64,000 bases of DNA from Marsupella aquatica (Eukaryota; Marchantiophyta), in assembly GCA_973895155.1 (NCBI GenBank), contig OZ316893.1, positions 15,562,001 to 15,626,000 of the forward strand, given 5' to 3'. A model generated the notes under the pieces. It saw only the letters and a list, made by a program, of their open reading frames with translations, did no database searches and was not told the DNA's origin. Made by a program: the position numbers and the translations under genes. Shown in pieces: positions 1 to 11,822 of the stretch (its first letter is position 1; each line of letters opens with the position of its first letter).

Positions 1-351
1 GAGTCAATGTCAACTGGTCCTGGGCTGCTCCTGGGGGCGCGTTAACACTACCTACTCAGTAAACTGTATGCATGTTGACTAGAACCAACAAACTGTACTA
101 CATTTCCTTGCTATAAGTCAGATCTGATTGCTTTCCTCCAATTAATGTACGTACTGTTACCGGTATGTCAAATGTCATATCTCAATTTCCTGAATCAATC
201 TACCTACATGGAGTTCAACTGAAACAAAGAGCATCTATGAAAGCAGTGCCTAAATTGACTGTCCTGGACAGAGTACTTAAACCTGTGCTCATTCACGTCT
301 CGACTCCTTTCAATCAACCATTGATTGAAAGCTGATTGTAGTTTGCTTCCT
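1..351. other. no gene seen
   Basis: No coding region or recognisable RNA gene is visible. It leads directly into the palindrome array that starts near 352 and may be part of the same mobile element, whose left end would lie outside the window. Confidence 0.4.
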
Positions 352-790
352 AAGGACTTGTCAAGTCCTTCATTCCAAAGAACCTAAGTCCTTTGAAAGG
401 ACATGAGTCCTTTCAAAGGAATCGGGTCCTTTAGTCCCTTGTAAAGGACCCGAGTCCTTCAAAAGCACAAGAGTCCTAGGGTCTAAAGGACTCAAGTCCT
501 TCACTCCGAAGGACATGAGTCCTTCATAAGGACTGGAGCCCTTCAACCGTAAGGACTAAAGTCCTTTCAACCCTTTAGTCCTTCAAACCCAAGGACTCTA
601 GTCCTTCAAATCCAAGGACTCTAGTCCTTCAAACCCAAGGACTCTAGTCCTTTGAACCCAAGGACTCAAATGCTTTGAAGTACTACAGTCCTTCAATCAG
701 CAAGAATTTAGGACAAACAAGGACTCAACTCCTTTGTCAAGCAAAAGAGTAAATGGGCCACATTAATCAAGGTCCTTAGACCCAAGGACT
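352..790. repeat. array of AAGGACT/AGTCCTT palindromes
   Basis: About fifteen variants of an inverted repeat with arms AAGGACT and AGTCCTT are packed here. The most regular part is a 23-bp tandem unit starting at 591, 614, 637 and 660, each with the 16-bp palindrome AAGGACTCTAGTCCTT. Related GAGTCCT/AGGACTC inverted repeats recur at 5308-5346, on the other side of the transposase pseudogene. The array therefore looks like the subterminal repeat zone of the element that carries that gene. The function as a protein-binding zone is inferred. Confidence 0.8.
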
Positions 791-1017
791 TAACACAAAT
801 CACGAGACTCATGATAATAGCACTCTTACAATAAAATAGTTACAGTCTGACTAGTTGAAAGGGTCAAATAAGTGATAAAACAGTAGAAAGTCCTTGCCTT
901 CTTTAGAACTCAATACCTTGCTCCCAATCATGACAGAAACTCATGGGGAAGCTCTGGTCACAATGTTCACAATGAAACACCTAGACAGGTCAGGCCAGGG
1001 CTCCAATGTTCTAATTC

Positions 1018-4000
1018 CTAAACAAACTCCCTTGAACCAACTGTAACTTGCGAAGTTAAGGAAGCTATAATCGCTGCAAGTGTATCTCCGTCTAAGTTGT
1101 ACCATCTGCTACCACCTTTTGTACCCGTACTCACCTCGCAAGGAGTCAAAGCAAATCTGATGTGAACGACAGACCTTGCATGAGTATAGCTTGAAGGTGC
1201 AGCAGCATTGTACACACATTTTGTTTCGCTCCTTGGGTTTGGTTGATACCAATGTCCCTTCAATGCTAAGTCACCTGCGTCAAACTCCACCTCATAATCA
1301 TCCCTGAATTTCTTCTGAACTTTTTGCAGCACTGCCTCACATTGAAGGATGTAAAAATCAACATTCCACTTATTTGGTTGGTCAGCTTCCACAGCATAGA
1401 AATCACCCAGTGTGACCAACTCTGCCAACGAGCCTTCCTCCCATTCAGAGCCCCCTTGCCCCACTCCAAAGCTCTCTATGTCAAGTCGAACATCACTTGG
1501 CAATACTCCTTTCACCATCTCAAGTTTAAAATGTCCTACCCACTCTATATTCTCACATTTGGCCGATTCGTCATCTACACAATGAGCACAGAAACAACAA
1601 AGCTCCCTCACTTGTAAAAGAGTTGAAAGACTTTTACTAAAACCATCAAAGCAATGTAAAGTTCTACTTCCCTTGATCGGATCACAATCCCATTTCTTTC
1701 TGCGATTCACATCTTGTGCACCAATTTCCCAAAACATTCGCCTCACCATTTGAACATCACCATACTCTTTCTCTTGGCCAAGCGCAAATTTGTCTTTGCA
1801 GAATGCAACTACGTCATATGCATCCTCTAACCGAGCGCCATGAATTCCTTTCAACTGCTCCTTCTCAATTCCACTTTTGATGTGACCACCGAGAGCATCC
1901 TAAAATCAGTACACCAATTCAGCATCAGAGGTGAATGTATGTACAACCTGTACAATGAAAAATGAAAAATTGTTCTACAAAGACATGCAGAGGAGCTAGA
2001 GCAAAGTTTAGAAACTCACAGGCTCAACACCTTTCCCATGTCCTGAAGCATGGAAGAACCACTTCATTCTAGCACCATGATGCTTGTAGTATCTTGAGAC
2101 ATAGTAGAATGGCCTGCAAGCCTTAAACTGTGAAGCCGCTCCATCTGACCAAACCCAATGTTTATTGAATGCAATTCCTTCATCCTTCATCCATTGTGCA
2201 TGTCAATCCATGCAGTGTTGCACAAACAGAGTGTCATGGGTATTGTCATCACTAATAGAAGTGATAATCAGCTATAATATCTCGAGTCCCACTGTCATCT
2301 TGTGCCATTTGGACAGACCTACCCACAGCAGCCTCAAGAGATGTGACATCTTCCCGATGGCGATAGGTGACATGTATCAGCAAGGTTATCTGCTTGTTAT
2401 CCCAATGCTGAGTTTGGATCTCATTCTGAATCTTGAATGTATAATTCTCAGAAAAATCTATAGAGGAGACTATAGTTCCCCTTGGAAATGTCTTCAAGCA
2501 CAATTTGGACTGAACACCTTGCCAACGGGCTCTGAAATTATGAATAAGAAAAGTCTTCATTGTACTTAATACCTGTAGCTTGAAATCTGGAAGAGAAGTT
2601 TTCTTGTGCACCATCCTCAATCGCCTCACTTTTTGCAGCGCACTTTCAGCGGTTCCTTTCTTCTTCTCCCTCTTGGTCTGAGCCTTCTCATCTAGGTCCA
2701 CATACTGAAACCTGGACCAATCAACATAGAGCCTCTCTGTGATGTCCAGCTCCTTTTCACACCACACCAACTTATCAACTCCACATGAGTTACAACGCCC
2801 AAATATACATTATTTCTTGTGCCATTCCTGCCCCTCGCCTTTTGGACAAACTGCTCCCTCAATCCATTCTCGCACAAATGTAATGTGACTCTCATAAGCT
2901 ACACAGGAAAGAACACCTTCTGAACTACATACGGAGCAATCACAAGTACAATCCTTAGGGTGGTGGTGTTTCCTGAACTTGTTGAGTGCCTCTTTCAAGA
3001 GATCCATCTCCACATGTTGTTTTGCAGTAACAAACATTTCGATCCTTCATAGTGCGGATGTAGTAGGGCTTCAGGTTAGAGAACGACCTGAGTCCTATTA
3101 AAGAAATTGCATTCCGCTCCAAGGTCCACCAATCACGGAATTTCATAAAGAACTCAACCTGCAAGATGGGAGTAATGCGCAGATTAGACTTATGGCAGAA
3201 TTGAAGACAAAATTCACAGCTTCAGGAAATGAAATTCATTGCCACACAAGTAGATTCATTGAGTCTAAATATAGTCATTCCCTGTTCTCTAGATAATCAA
3301 ATTCAACCAAAACCTAGACTCACAAAATGCAAACTGTGAGAGAAGTAAACAAAATAATTTACCTCTGTATCCTCAAGCCAATGCTTTTGATGTGTTTCAT
3401 ACTTGTTCACACCCACTCGGAATCTGGCTTCATCATTCTTACAAGGAGAAATGCGAGTGTGGGTCTCCCAAAACTTTTCCACAATGTGTCTGACTTCATC
3501 AGAAATCTTGTCACTGCGCACTTGTCTTTCCCCCATTGGATATTTGACTGATGCATCCTCATCTAGTTGTCTCCTCACTAGTGATGCTTTATGAAGGTTC
3601 TGTCGTTTGATGCCCAAAGCATTGGCCAATGAGGTCTGGTACCTATTCCCTACTGTGAATTTTCCAACCAATGCTGTCAACAATGCTTGCTTTGTAGCTA
3701 GATGATCTTTCCGCCTAGCTATTTTTACTACTTGCAACGATTTTATGAGATCCGCCACTGCAGCACCTACAGAGTTGTCCAACCTTGGGCAACCAAGTGC
3801 TGCGGGTTGATAATCCCTCAAAGAATTGTGCATCCAAAATCTCTGCAAGACTAATTTTTTTGCATGATCTACATTGAACTTCTCCATTCGATTCAATAGA
3901 TCTCTAATTATCTCATGGACTAAAGCATCAATACACCTTCGCTTCCTATTGGGAGTTGGATTCACCTCACTGTTATTTGTGGTTTTTCTTTTCATCCTTG

Positions 4001-4526
4001 TGCTATACTGTTGCTTGTCCCAATATGCAACTCTTTTCCTCGATGCCTCTTTCCTTCTGAATGTCGCAACCTTGTCTACATCAACAACCAACCCTACCTC
4101 GTCGGTACTACACCCGACTCATCTATTCAAGGTTTGGAGATGTGCTTCCTTTTGACTTATGCTCACATCCAATCTGGACAGCCTTTCCTTGTGTGCAGCC
4201 AATAGAGTCTGTAACGTAACGACATCTTGATGTGCCCGTGCAGTGATTTGAAGTGCCTCAATCTTGGCAGCATTCTCAAGCTCTGCACATTGTTGCTTCG
4301 CATGAAGAAGCAACTGCGCACCTTCTTCCTCTGCATCAGCAAGCAATTGTAGACCTTGCTGCTCAACTTCTTCCAACATGGATTGCTCAATTAGCACGAC
4401 ATATTTCTTCCTCTGCTCCTTCTCGTAGTAAACCTTGCGCCTTTGAAGATTTCGTGCTTCTCTCTTCTTTTGTGCCGATTCATCTTCTGCTTCACAAACG
4501 ACCTTCACCATGATCTCATCGATCAA
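1018..4526 (-). pseudogene. decayed DDE-type DNA transposase with coiled-coil N-terminus
   Basis: Leftward gene fragments join into one transposase-like protein. In order they are a Glu/Gln/Lys-rich coiled coil (4526 to about 4160), a helix-turn-helix-like stretch with LGIKRQNLHKA (near 3615), and a Cys cluster including DRNVCYCK and CTCDCSVCS (about 3040-2940). The DDE core follows, with SSIDFSENYTF (about 2470), WSDGAASQF (about 2145) and HASGHGKG followed after an intron by DALGG (about 1898). The C-terminus resembles a Tudor/BAH-like module (GDFYAVEAD, then ALKGHWYQ). GT-AG introns fit at 1900-2019 and 3159-3362. It is broken by in-frame TGA 4119-4121, TAA 2810-2812, another TGA near 2200, and frameshifts near 3022 and 2255. 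The order of Asp motifs is familiar from uncharacterised eukaryotic transposase-like proteins. I cannot name the superfamily. Confidence 0.75.
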
Positions 4527-4616
4527 CTTCTAATACTCAAAGACTTGTACTCTATCAAATGCTTCGGGCGGGCCCGTGTACAGGGCTTTGTGATATCTGA
4601 TGGAATTGAGTTGACT

Positions 4617-4685
4617 GATTGGAACCTGCATCGCAATGTGCGGGAGTTGTTAGATTGGAACCTGCGTTGCAATGTGCGGGAATTA
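4617..4685. repeat. 36-bp tandem direct repeat, two copies
   Basis: A unit beginning GATTGGAACCTGC and ending in GTGCGGGA starts at 4617 and again at 4653, with a few differences. It lies just upstream of the leftward transposase pseudogene start (4526), so it may be part of that promoter region. Confidence 0.75.
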
Positions 4686-5307
4686 TAGTCTTCTTGGACT
4701 TAATTTCTTGCAAGGAAGTGTAGACTCATTTGCGCTCTTCTCAATAGCTAGTAGGCTGAGCATTCACCGCACAATCAGGTCATTGCAATGCAATAGGTCC
4801 AACCAAATCTTTAGCGAAACATTTAAATCACAATGTGGCATACCTAATGCCTGTATGTGATTCAGCTTAAGATGATGAGTGCCTGCCGTGGAAGAGCACC
4901 CGGAGCCTCTCACTGATCAAATGATCAGCGCCTCCCTTCGGCGAGCATCTCAAGCCCGTAGTTGCACTTTCAGATGATGAGTGCCTCCCTTCAACCAGCC
5001 TGCGGAATCTTAATTTGAACTGAGCGCCTCCCATATATATCTACGTACCAAGCTACCATTGCCAATTCCCTTCTGTCTTATAACTTAAGTTGCTTCTCCT
5101 TTCCATTTTCAGAATGCCAGGCATACGTCTATTTCACAATGCCAAATTTTGCTCAAGAGGCCTGTGATTAACTCATCGACATTCATTGATGTTGTGTCGC
5201 GGTTTCTCTATCATCAGTGACCAAAATCACCAACTCGCGTGGGAATGTGCACGCACAAACTTCTCTCCTAAGACAAACCATTGTTTGTGATCTTGGGAAA
5301 TTGTTGT

Positions 5308-5346
5308 GAGTCCTTTCTTGAGGACTCTCTCCTTTTGGGAGTCCTC
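5308..5346. repeat. GAGTCCT/AGGACTC inverted repeats
   Basis: Two overlapping inverted repeats share the AGGACTC core. GAGTCCT is followed six bases later by AGGACTC, then GAGGACTC and GAGTCCTC are separated by eleven bases. They match the palindrome family at 352-790 and suggest that the first element reaches to about 5.35 kb. Confidence 0.6.
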
Positions 5347-5714
5347 GTATTCAAATTAATTCAAACAACGCACAAACCTCTAGGCAGTTAGCAACAATTC
5401 TGAATATCTGGCAAAGTAGTAGGACTCAAGCCTCGATAGGATCCTTGGCTTTCACGCTTTCCCAAGATGGACAGGATCCTTGGCATTCACGCTCTTCCAT
5501 GTTTGACAGGCTCTTGTGCATTGTCATGCTTTCTCGTGACTAGGGAAATAAATTAAATATCTTGTCAAATTCAAATCTGACCGTAAGATTGACCCAAACA
5601 AATCTAGGCCATTCCATGTAACATTTGGTCATTCTTGGTATCCCATGCGTATGTGGCCAAAGAGTCTAGTCCTTTTTGAGGAGAAAAAGGATATCCTTTT
5701 AGTACCCCTCAATC

Positions 5715-6506
5715 TTGCCATCCACCTCATCTGGAATGTGGGTCGCACCACAAATGGCATTGAAGTCGACCACGGGAGCGACAGGAGACAATGATGATCA
5801 AGAGAATGATATTGAGGAACAAGACGAGCGGGCGACGCAAAATCATTTTTCGACTCTTCAAAAGTGTCGGAGAGCAATTGAAGATGGATTCAATTACTTT
5901 GACGACAAAGATCGGCTATGGTGGGGTCGTTTTTTTGACAAACAAAAAGTGATTCAGCACCACCTGAAACTTGCACAATGGAGTTTTGATTGGAGTTGGC
6001 CCAAGGTAAACGTACAGAGAGAACCTACGACCAATCCTACGGAAGTAGCAATGGAACCTATCTTGGTTGATAAAATAGTGGGTGTGAGGACAGTCATGTA
6101 TTCCGGAAGTCGGAGAAAAGTCACGGAAATTGGAGACTTCAAGGATCTAGAGGTGAATACTAAATTTGCAATGATATGTGTTGCTGCCCATTAGGATCCA
6201 AAGGGAAGACCATTCTGGATGGCAAAAGTGACTGAGATTCTCACAAAAATTAATGACATCCACAAGCAAATTAAAATCACTTGGTATGCAATGGATTTGG
6301 AAGAGGAGTCTGCAATTGAAGGCAAATATTATTCGGAGAAAGATGCTTCGTCTAACAAAGTACTGGAGGATGAGCTGTCCCTAGCAGAAACTGCAGTTTA
6401 TGCGTATAACTTTGCGTTATTGGCAAATAGTACTCTCCCTGTACAAACAAGACGAATCATTCAAAATGCAATGATGGACACTGTAGTCGTTGATAGTAGA
6501 AGCTAG
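5715..6506 (+). pseudogene. transposase C-terminal fragment with reader-like module
   Basis: One frame runs from 5715 to 6506 with a single in-frame TAG at 6192-6194. The frame continues cleanly after it (DPKGRPFWMAKVTEI), so TAG probably replaces a CAG. The encoded stretch has an acidic N-terminus and the pattern FAMICVAA...PFWMAKV...ITWYA. It matches in layout the C-terminal module of the leftward transposase at 1018 (GDFYAVEAD...FYILQCEAV...GHWYQ). It looks like the last exon of a related transposase that has lost its catalytic part. No catalytic motif is present. The Tudor/BAH-like reading is a guess from the hydrophobic/aromatic pattern. Confidence 0.5.
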
Positions 6507-6659
6507 TGTAAAGGTTTTAAGTTATAATGGTTATCGTTAAGCTAGTTATCAATCCCATGAGGATGATTGCAGTCGTGAACATCTGGGACTAAGTATGTTG
6601 TTCTCCGAAGCTATAATTATATCTTTTTTTGAATTGATTGTAATGACTAACTAGCTAGA

Positions 6660-6870
6660 GCGTGGAATGCAAAGTCCGATAATATTATCGACAACTCCAT
6701 TCCCCCAGCTAGAACATCGTGACAAATAAGGGAGTGGAATAGCTAGAGCGTGGAATGCAAAGTCCGATAAGTCCCCAGCTAGAACACCGTGACAAACAAG
6801 GGAGTAGAATGCAATGTCCGATAAATTTATCGGGTTCAAACGTAATTGCGATAAATTTATCACACTCCAT
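6660..6870. repeat. CCGATAAATTTATCGG palindrome cluster A
   Basis: Palindromes occur at 6677-6690 (CGATAATATTATCG), 6818-6833 (perfect CCGATAAATTTATCGG) and 6850-6861, with a half site at about 6763. Most are preceded by GGAATGCAA or GAATGCAA about five bases upstream. This cluster lies between the 3' ends of the rightward fragment ending at 6506 and the leftward methyltransferase gene, so it cannot serve only as a promoter. Confidence 0.85.
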
Positions 6871-6957
6871 TCTCCGAATATTGAGAAGTGGGACTGACAT
6901 AATCTAACATAACCTAAACTAACCTAACCTAACTATCATACAACCAGATAACAATTC

Positions 6958-8127
6958 CTAATCCAGTAACATGTCATTGAGATCATCCTCATTAGGCGTT
7001 CTGGGAGGTTCTTCGGCTTCTTCTTCATTCTCGACCTCCTTCACGACTTCAACAGTGAAAGTCAAAGTCCCCAATGTTCCCAATTGGCCTCCAATTGGTG
7101 GTTGAATCTCTAGACCTTCGCCGCCTTGCCCTTCAATTTGTGCTTCATCATATAAATTCCAGTTTGATTCTAGAGTCATAATCTGATGTCTCACGAAATC
7201 AATCTGCGCAGCACTTTTATCGATCGCACAACCCTGGCGAGAATTGAGAAGAGCCGCAGCTAACATGGATCCGGTTCCGCGGCAAAGATCCATAACCCAG
7301 TCATTTTTCTCCGAGAAATGAGTAACGAACCAAGCACCCAAACCAACAGGCTTTTGGTACGGATTCACAACATAGCCCAACGGATCAACAGACTTTTTGG
7401 TTACACATGGAACCTTGATGATATTGATGCGAGACTCATCCGGTTGGAAATTGTACATGTTCATGTTCCGGATGCCTTCCTCGCTGTAGAATCCCATCGA
7501 CCAGTTTTTGAAACCCCACGCCAATTGAGCACCGGCGGGACGCTCATGAATGTTGGTCTTCTCCCAAATTCCAGACTCAACCCCATAGTTGCACATAGTC
7601 TCGAGCGTAGACATGACCATATTTGTTTGCTGTAATGAATGGATCACAACAAACCTCCACTGCTTAGCAGCTGTCATGTTCGAAAAACTTCTCACCATAT
7701 CTACAACGTCCTTTTCCGTGAAGGACACTTCATCAAACTCCAAACCAGGCGCATTAAAACCATACGGAATGTCGGCGACGGCAAGAGTGTAAGGTTTTGC
7801 CTCCACAAAAGAATCCAAAATTCGAACATCCCCAACATGGAGATAGTAAGGGAAAGAATCTCTGTCAGCATTTTTCCATATTTGCTCCGCGGCTTCTCGT
7901 GCGTCCTCGCCTAGCGCCTGGAGCCGGTTGTACCGATCAATTGCAGCAAGCACAAAATTCTTGAACACATACGGGATGTCAGCGGAGGGAACAATAACCT
8001 CCCCCACCAAATTATATTGCACAAGCGGAACAACTTTATTTTTCCGCTTTGACCCAATCTTCAGTTGTAACAAAGGTCGCACAGAATTCCAATCAGAATG
8101 AAATCGCTTAACAAATACGAAAGCCAT
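6958..8127 (-). CDS. beta-class DNA methyltransferase domain (N6_N4_Mtase-like)
   Basis: This open frame of 389 codons has the motif order of beta-class amino-methyltransferases. Motif IV is VADIPYGF (DIPY at residues 119-122, a variant of DPPY). A target-recognition stretch follows, then NPYQKPVGLG (about 255-264) and the SAM-binding motif I VMDLCRGTGSML (about 278-289) with the following acidic AIDK. Known families with D-x-P-Y methylate adenine N6 or cytosine N4 in DNA, and the leading Asp favours adenine. The C-terminus is acidic and low-complexity. In the paralogue at 17751-22884 the ParB-like and methyltransferase parts form one protein. Here the ATG at 8127 may begin a separate cistron or a last exon, because a donor-like GTAAGC lies at 8287-8282 but I find no in-frame acceptor. 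This segment has no internal stop. Confidence 0.75.
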   Translation of the reverse strand: MAFVFVKRFHSDWNSVRPLLQLKIGSKRKNKVVPLVQYNLVGEVIVPSADIPYVFKNFVLAAIDRYNRLQALGEDAREAAEQIWKNADRDSFPYYLHVGDVRILDSFVEAKPYTLAVADIPYGFNAPGLEFDEVSFTEKDVVDMVRSFSNMTAAKQWRFVVIHSLQQTNMVMSTLETMCNYGVESGIWEKTNIHERPAGAQLAWGFKNWSMGFYSEEGIRNMNMYNFQPDESRINIIKVPCVTKKSVDPLGYVVNPYQKPVGLGAWFVTHFSEKNDWVMDLCRGTGSMLAAALLNSRQGCAIDKSAAQIDFVRHQIMTLESNWNLYDEAQIEGQGGEGLEIQPPIGGQLGTLGTLTFTVEVVKEVENEEEAEEPPRTPNEDDLNDMLLD

Positions 8128-8287
8128 TAAAAATCTTGGGAATGAAACGAGTTATGCAAAAATGTACTGATGGAATGGCAAGGCCGATAAAAATCTCGCG
8201 ATGATTTTTGAATGGAACGAGGAATGCAAAAATCTACTAATGGAATGGCAAGGCCGATAAAAATCTCGGGGAGAGACGGGTGCTTAC
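8128..8287. repeat. box-containing tandem repeat, cluster B
   Basis: A unit of about 70 bp with TGGAATGGCAAGGCCGATAA followed by AAATCTCG occurs at about 8171-8200 and 8241-8270, with a further partial copy toward 8127. Each holds a half palindrome (CCGATAAAAATC) preceded by GGAATG. It separates the ParB-like exon from the methyltransferase frame. Confidence 0.7.
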
Positions 8288-10432
8288 CGCTTCGCTCGAC
8301 TTCTCTGCCCATGTTCCCAGGACGGAAACATCCGTCTCATTTGGAAACATTTCTCTGCACGTTGCCCAGTTGGGCTGCCCATATATCTACAAGAATAATT
8401 TCTTCACCTTGGAAAGTTTTTTCAGCTTTTCCCCTTCCTTGTGCATTTTATCCAAGGTGATCACTTTCCCAATGACCCTATTCAAGAGCCGCTTAACATG
8501 CTCCTTAGTTGACTGTCCTTGAAGACCTCGAAAAGTATTTAAATTGAGGTCACCTGCAAGTTTATTCATTTTAATCTCTTTCAGCGTTAAAGGTTTAACC
8601 TTTCCCTTTGCATTTGTTGTTGCCACGATCTTTTTGGGTTGTCCCAAGACAGTCCCCTTCTCCCACATCTGGAAAACTTTCTCCTGAAGATCCCAAATTT
8701 CACCCGTTCGAAAAGCAATCTGGAATGTTGGGTCATGTTTGGCCATGCTGTCACGAACACCGGGAGTGTATTCCAGCATACATTCCTGACAACAAGCTTC
8801 GCAAACATCCTTGTTTGATCCTACATCCATTTCAACAAAGATATTGTGGCACGCACGAACTCTGTCGATATGAGTCATGTTCTTCCTATACTCCTGGTCA
8901 TAATTGTGCTGGAAGACCAACTTCCAGACCTCCGACTTGGTAAGTCCTGCGTATACCCAAGCTTCCAGCTCACCATAAATCTGCTTCCCATACATTTTAT
9001 ACAACTCGGCCTTTGCCCGAGCACCATGATTTCCTCCAATAATTCTATACTTCCATACTCTGGACTTTAGAATGTCCCAATCCTCGATTGTGGGACAATC
9101 CTCCGGATCCACACACAGCACAAACGGTGCGCTGAAGTTAGTGGGGTTTTTCCTTAGAAGAATCTTGATATTCTCCACATGCAATTTGTCCACTGGTCTG
9201 ATCAAAGGTGACTTCTCTCCAGCTTCATCAAAAATTATATTGTCGACATGCAAGAGGACAGTTGTCCTTTGAACCCTTTGCTGCATCAGCAGACTGAGCT
9301 CCGCTTTGATGGCGTCAGTCTCATACATCGAAAGAACAGTCTCCTCCTCTTCATCAATCTAGAAAACGCCGTTTGAAATTAGATTACGAAAGAAACAGCA
9401 AGATTTTTATCGGAATCCTCTTTCGTCAATAGAAAATCAAAGTTTGGTAGCACTTACCGATCAAACCTCGGCTTGTATATCTGAACAAGGCAAACGCTCG
9501 TCAATCACCGGAGGCTCCATGTCGATCGGGGCTTCCACTCCTTCCGGGGCTGTGGATAAACTCCAGCCTGTTCTCTTTCTCTTAACGCTGACTCCAGAAC
9601 CAGATGGCCCCGATCCCTCAGATCCTCTACTCTCGCTTATATTTATGTAAGGCGCTTTCGAAAGGCCTATACCTGCACCGGCTGCATGACCTCGACGATT
9701 GCCGCTGCCCCTTCTCCCGCCCTCGGAGGGACCAGTAACATCTTCCCTGATGTTCCCTCTCCCTCTCCCTTTCCCCCTGCCACTTCCCTTCCCCTAACCA
9801 CTTTTGGGCTCGTCCAAAGCCGTACCTCCAGCGCTTTTTGCCGATGAAGCTCCACTCCCGTTAGAACCAGGCCTCTTAATAACTATTTTCCGGATGGGTC
9901 TGAATTATTCACCTATGAGCCTCTTGTACTCTGCATTCACCCTTGGTAGCATGATGAGATCACAATCTTGGACAAACTGGCACACCCAAGCTGGGCCCAT
10001 AAGATTCATTACTTTTGCTGACCTAACTTCCGTGACAAGCGCGTCTTCAGGGTAACTCTCAAGGGATTTCTGAAGAAAGTTCTCCATGGTGACAATGACA
10101 GAGGTGAATCCCTTGCCTCCACACATTGTCAAGAAACTCAGACCCTCTTTCAACACTTTTGCCTCTCCCTGGCTAATCAAGTACTCACAGATCGCCACAC
10201 CAACGACGGGGCCAAATGAGAGAGTAACCTTTGCAGATTTTTGCATCTGGACCCAAAGGATAGGAGACTCACTGTCTGCCATATCCTTGGATTGTAACTT
10301 GGCATCGCGGAAGTACCACGGTTTCTTGATGAACTTGACCTCTTCACAAATGTCTTTGCTTGTCCAAATTGCGTTCGTGAGGCTTGTCATGAGACTTTCC
10401 TCGGCAGATCCACTCTTCCCACTAGGACCCAT
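8288..10432 (-). pseudogene. ParB-like domain protein with conserved N-domain (gene 1)
   Basis: Two exons fit: 10432-9458 and 9358-8288, with GT-AG intron 9457-9359 and phase kept. From the ATG at 10432, residues 70-114 contain GPVVGVAI and GGKGFTSVIV, matching the paralogue at 17751-22884 (GPVVSVGI, GGRGMNSVIL). A Gly/Arg/Lys-rich linker follows. A ParB/Srx-like domain comes next, with HVDNIIFDEAG...VDKLHVENIKILL and GGNHGARAKAEL at about residues 433-444 (compare G-x-H-R-x-x-A in ParB). Four stops interrupt the frame: TAA 9905-9907, TAG 9794-9796, TGA 9461-9463 and TAG 8387-8389. Each would be Gln or Arg before one C-to-T change. It probably once continued into the methyltransferase at 6958-8127. 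Confidence 0.7.
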
Positions 10433-10465
10433 GATGACAAAGTCTGCAAATCTGAATGCAAGGAG

Positions 10466-10700
10466 CAATAAATTTATCGCTTTGACAAACCAAAAAAACC
10501 AAAAACCGGCATACAAACATCGATACAATGAACTCAGAAAGTGCTCATTCACGTACAAGCATTAGGTCATTCCACGAGCGATACCAACTCTGATAAAATT
10601 ATCGCAAACAAATATGAGCACGATATAAATTGACGGCTGAGATTACATTATCGTACGTGTCAACATCTGAAAATGAGACCAACACCGATAAAATTATCGC
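10466..10700. repeat. palindrome cluster C
   Basis: GATAAATTTATC-type boxes lie at 10467-10480 (CAATAAATTTATCG), 10592-10603 (GATAAAATTATC) and 10686-10699 (CGATAAAATTATCG). The first is 35-48 bases upstream of the ATG at 10432 of the leftward ParB-like gene, so it could sit in that promoter or leader. Confidence 0.8.
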
Positions 10701-10771
10701 AAAAGTGGTCCAAACAAAAAGTGAGCCTTCTTTAAATTGACAACCGAGTGTACATGTGATAATGTGCCTAA

Positions 10772-11450
10772 TCAATCATCCCACCCAAGATCAAACCGCG
10801 CTACAGCGAAGCGAGAGATTAGCTTCTTGGGCCATTGGGGTATATGAGTGATCCTATGATCATAGGCCCACAGCCAATGAAAATCTGTGGCACCGGTCTC
10901 AGGATTAACTACAGCTACTGAATAGCGGCGTGACGGAACATCACATGCAACAGGCATTTGTGCAACACTGACACATCTCACCATTGTCAAGGACATTTGT
11001 CCATAAACAAGATACATAAGTTAACCTAAATAACGGACAAAGAGGTTGAGGGGGGAGTTGACGAACCTGTACGAATATAACTTCCCACCAGTGTCAATCA
11101 AAAACTCGGTAGCAAGAGGATTGTCCAGCTGGTCAATCACATCCTGAATCTCATCGAATGCTCTACGTCTGTTGTGGGCATAGAATTCTGGTTCATAGGC
11201 AGGATTGCCCTTCACAACATGATAGCAGTGCAGTATAAAACGTTTTACTGCACCGATTTTAAGAAAAAGCAGGATAATACTTCTAGAAAATGCAGCATAT
11301 CTATCCCACTGGATATAAATTTCTCCCCCTACCTGGTCTACGTAGAAGTGATATGCGTTATTATAAAATGGGTTTGCTACTAGCTTGCAAATCTTTAAAA
11401 TTAGTGATTCATCCAGCTTCCTTAGCTGGTCCATCAGGGCGCCATTCCCC
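10772..11450 (-). pseudogene. unknown ORF split by transposon insertion (downstream part)
   Basis: The frame enters from the transposon junction at 11450, passes an ATG at 11434-11432, and runs to TAA at 11021-11023. It continues in the same frame to 10772, so the TAA looks like a mutated CAA. The upstream part of the same ORF is at 24542-24588, beyond the 13-kb insertion. The predicted protein has aromatic-rich segments (KLVANPFYNNAYHFYVDQ; FHWLWAYDHRITHIP) and no motif I recognise. It belongs to the same leftward gene series as the F-box-like gene. Confidence 0.55.
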
Positions 11451-11454
11451 CATT
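11451..11454. repeat. left target site duplication CATT
   Basis: CATT abuts the left inverted repeat and is repeated at 24542-24545. One copy joined across the gap restores an open frame in the interrupted ORF. Confidence 0.8.
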
Positions 11455-11480
11455 ATCAGCCTATTCATTAAAAGTGTATT
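11455..11480 (+). repeat. left terminal inverted repeat
   Basis: It starts ATCAG and continues CCTATTCATTAAAAGTGTAT. It matches the reverse complement of 24516-24541 at 25 of 26 positions, differing only at base 5. Its inner part AAAAGTGTA resembles the start of the subterminal repeat unit. Confidence 0.88.
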
Positions 11481-11493
11481 ATTATTTGATTTA

Positions 11494-11822
11494 TGTACAT
11501 TTGGGCAGTGAAAAGTGTACTTTTGGGCTTGGAAAAGTGTACATTTGGCCAATGAAAAGTGTACATTTGGGGATAGAAAAGTTTACAATTGGCCTAAAGA
11601 GTGTACATTTGGGCAATGAAAAGTGTAAATTTGAACATCAAAATAGATACATTTGGCTTTAAAAGTGTACATTTGAGTACATTTGGCCTAGAAAGTGTAC
11701 ATTTGAGTGCAAAATGCATACATTTGGCTTAACAAGTGTACATTTAAGTGCATTTGGTCTAGAAAGTGTAACTTTTAGTGCAATAAAGTGTACATTTGGC
11801 CTAAAAAGTGTACATTTGCCTA
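11494..11822 (+). repeat. left subterminal repeats (GTGTACATTTGG)
   Basis: More than ten variants of AAAGTGTACATTTGG occur at short, irregular spacing, and the same motif is found near the right end at 24405-24495. Subterminal repeats of this kind usually bind the transposase in plant DNA transposons. Binding here is inferred. Confidence 0.85.

Larger units (their letters stand above)
4527..5714. other. intergenic region between transposase remnants
   Basis: No gene is seen. Besides the 36-bp repeat, degenerate GATGATGAGTGCCT-like units occur about 4870-5040. A pair of GGATCCTTGGC(T/A)TTCACGCT units occurs about 5450-5500. The boundary between the first element and the next presumably falls here, but I could not find its terminal inverted repeat. 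Confidence 0.4.

Noticed and set aside
352-790. Regular 23-bp repeats resembling a CRISPR array.
   Set aside because: The repeats are palindromic and degenerate with almost no spacer, and there are no cas genes. The sequence is of plant type.
2810-11023. TAA and TAG inside continuing frames might mean a reassigned genetic code (stop codons read as Gln).
   Set aside because: The long intact frames (12070-15852, gene 2) use no in-frame TAA or TAG. TGA also interrupts frames, and sister copia copies show the stops are new C-to-T mutations.
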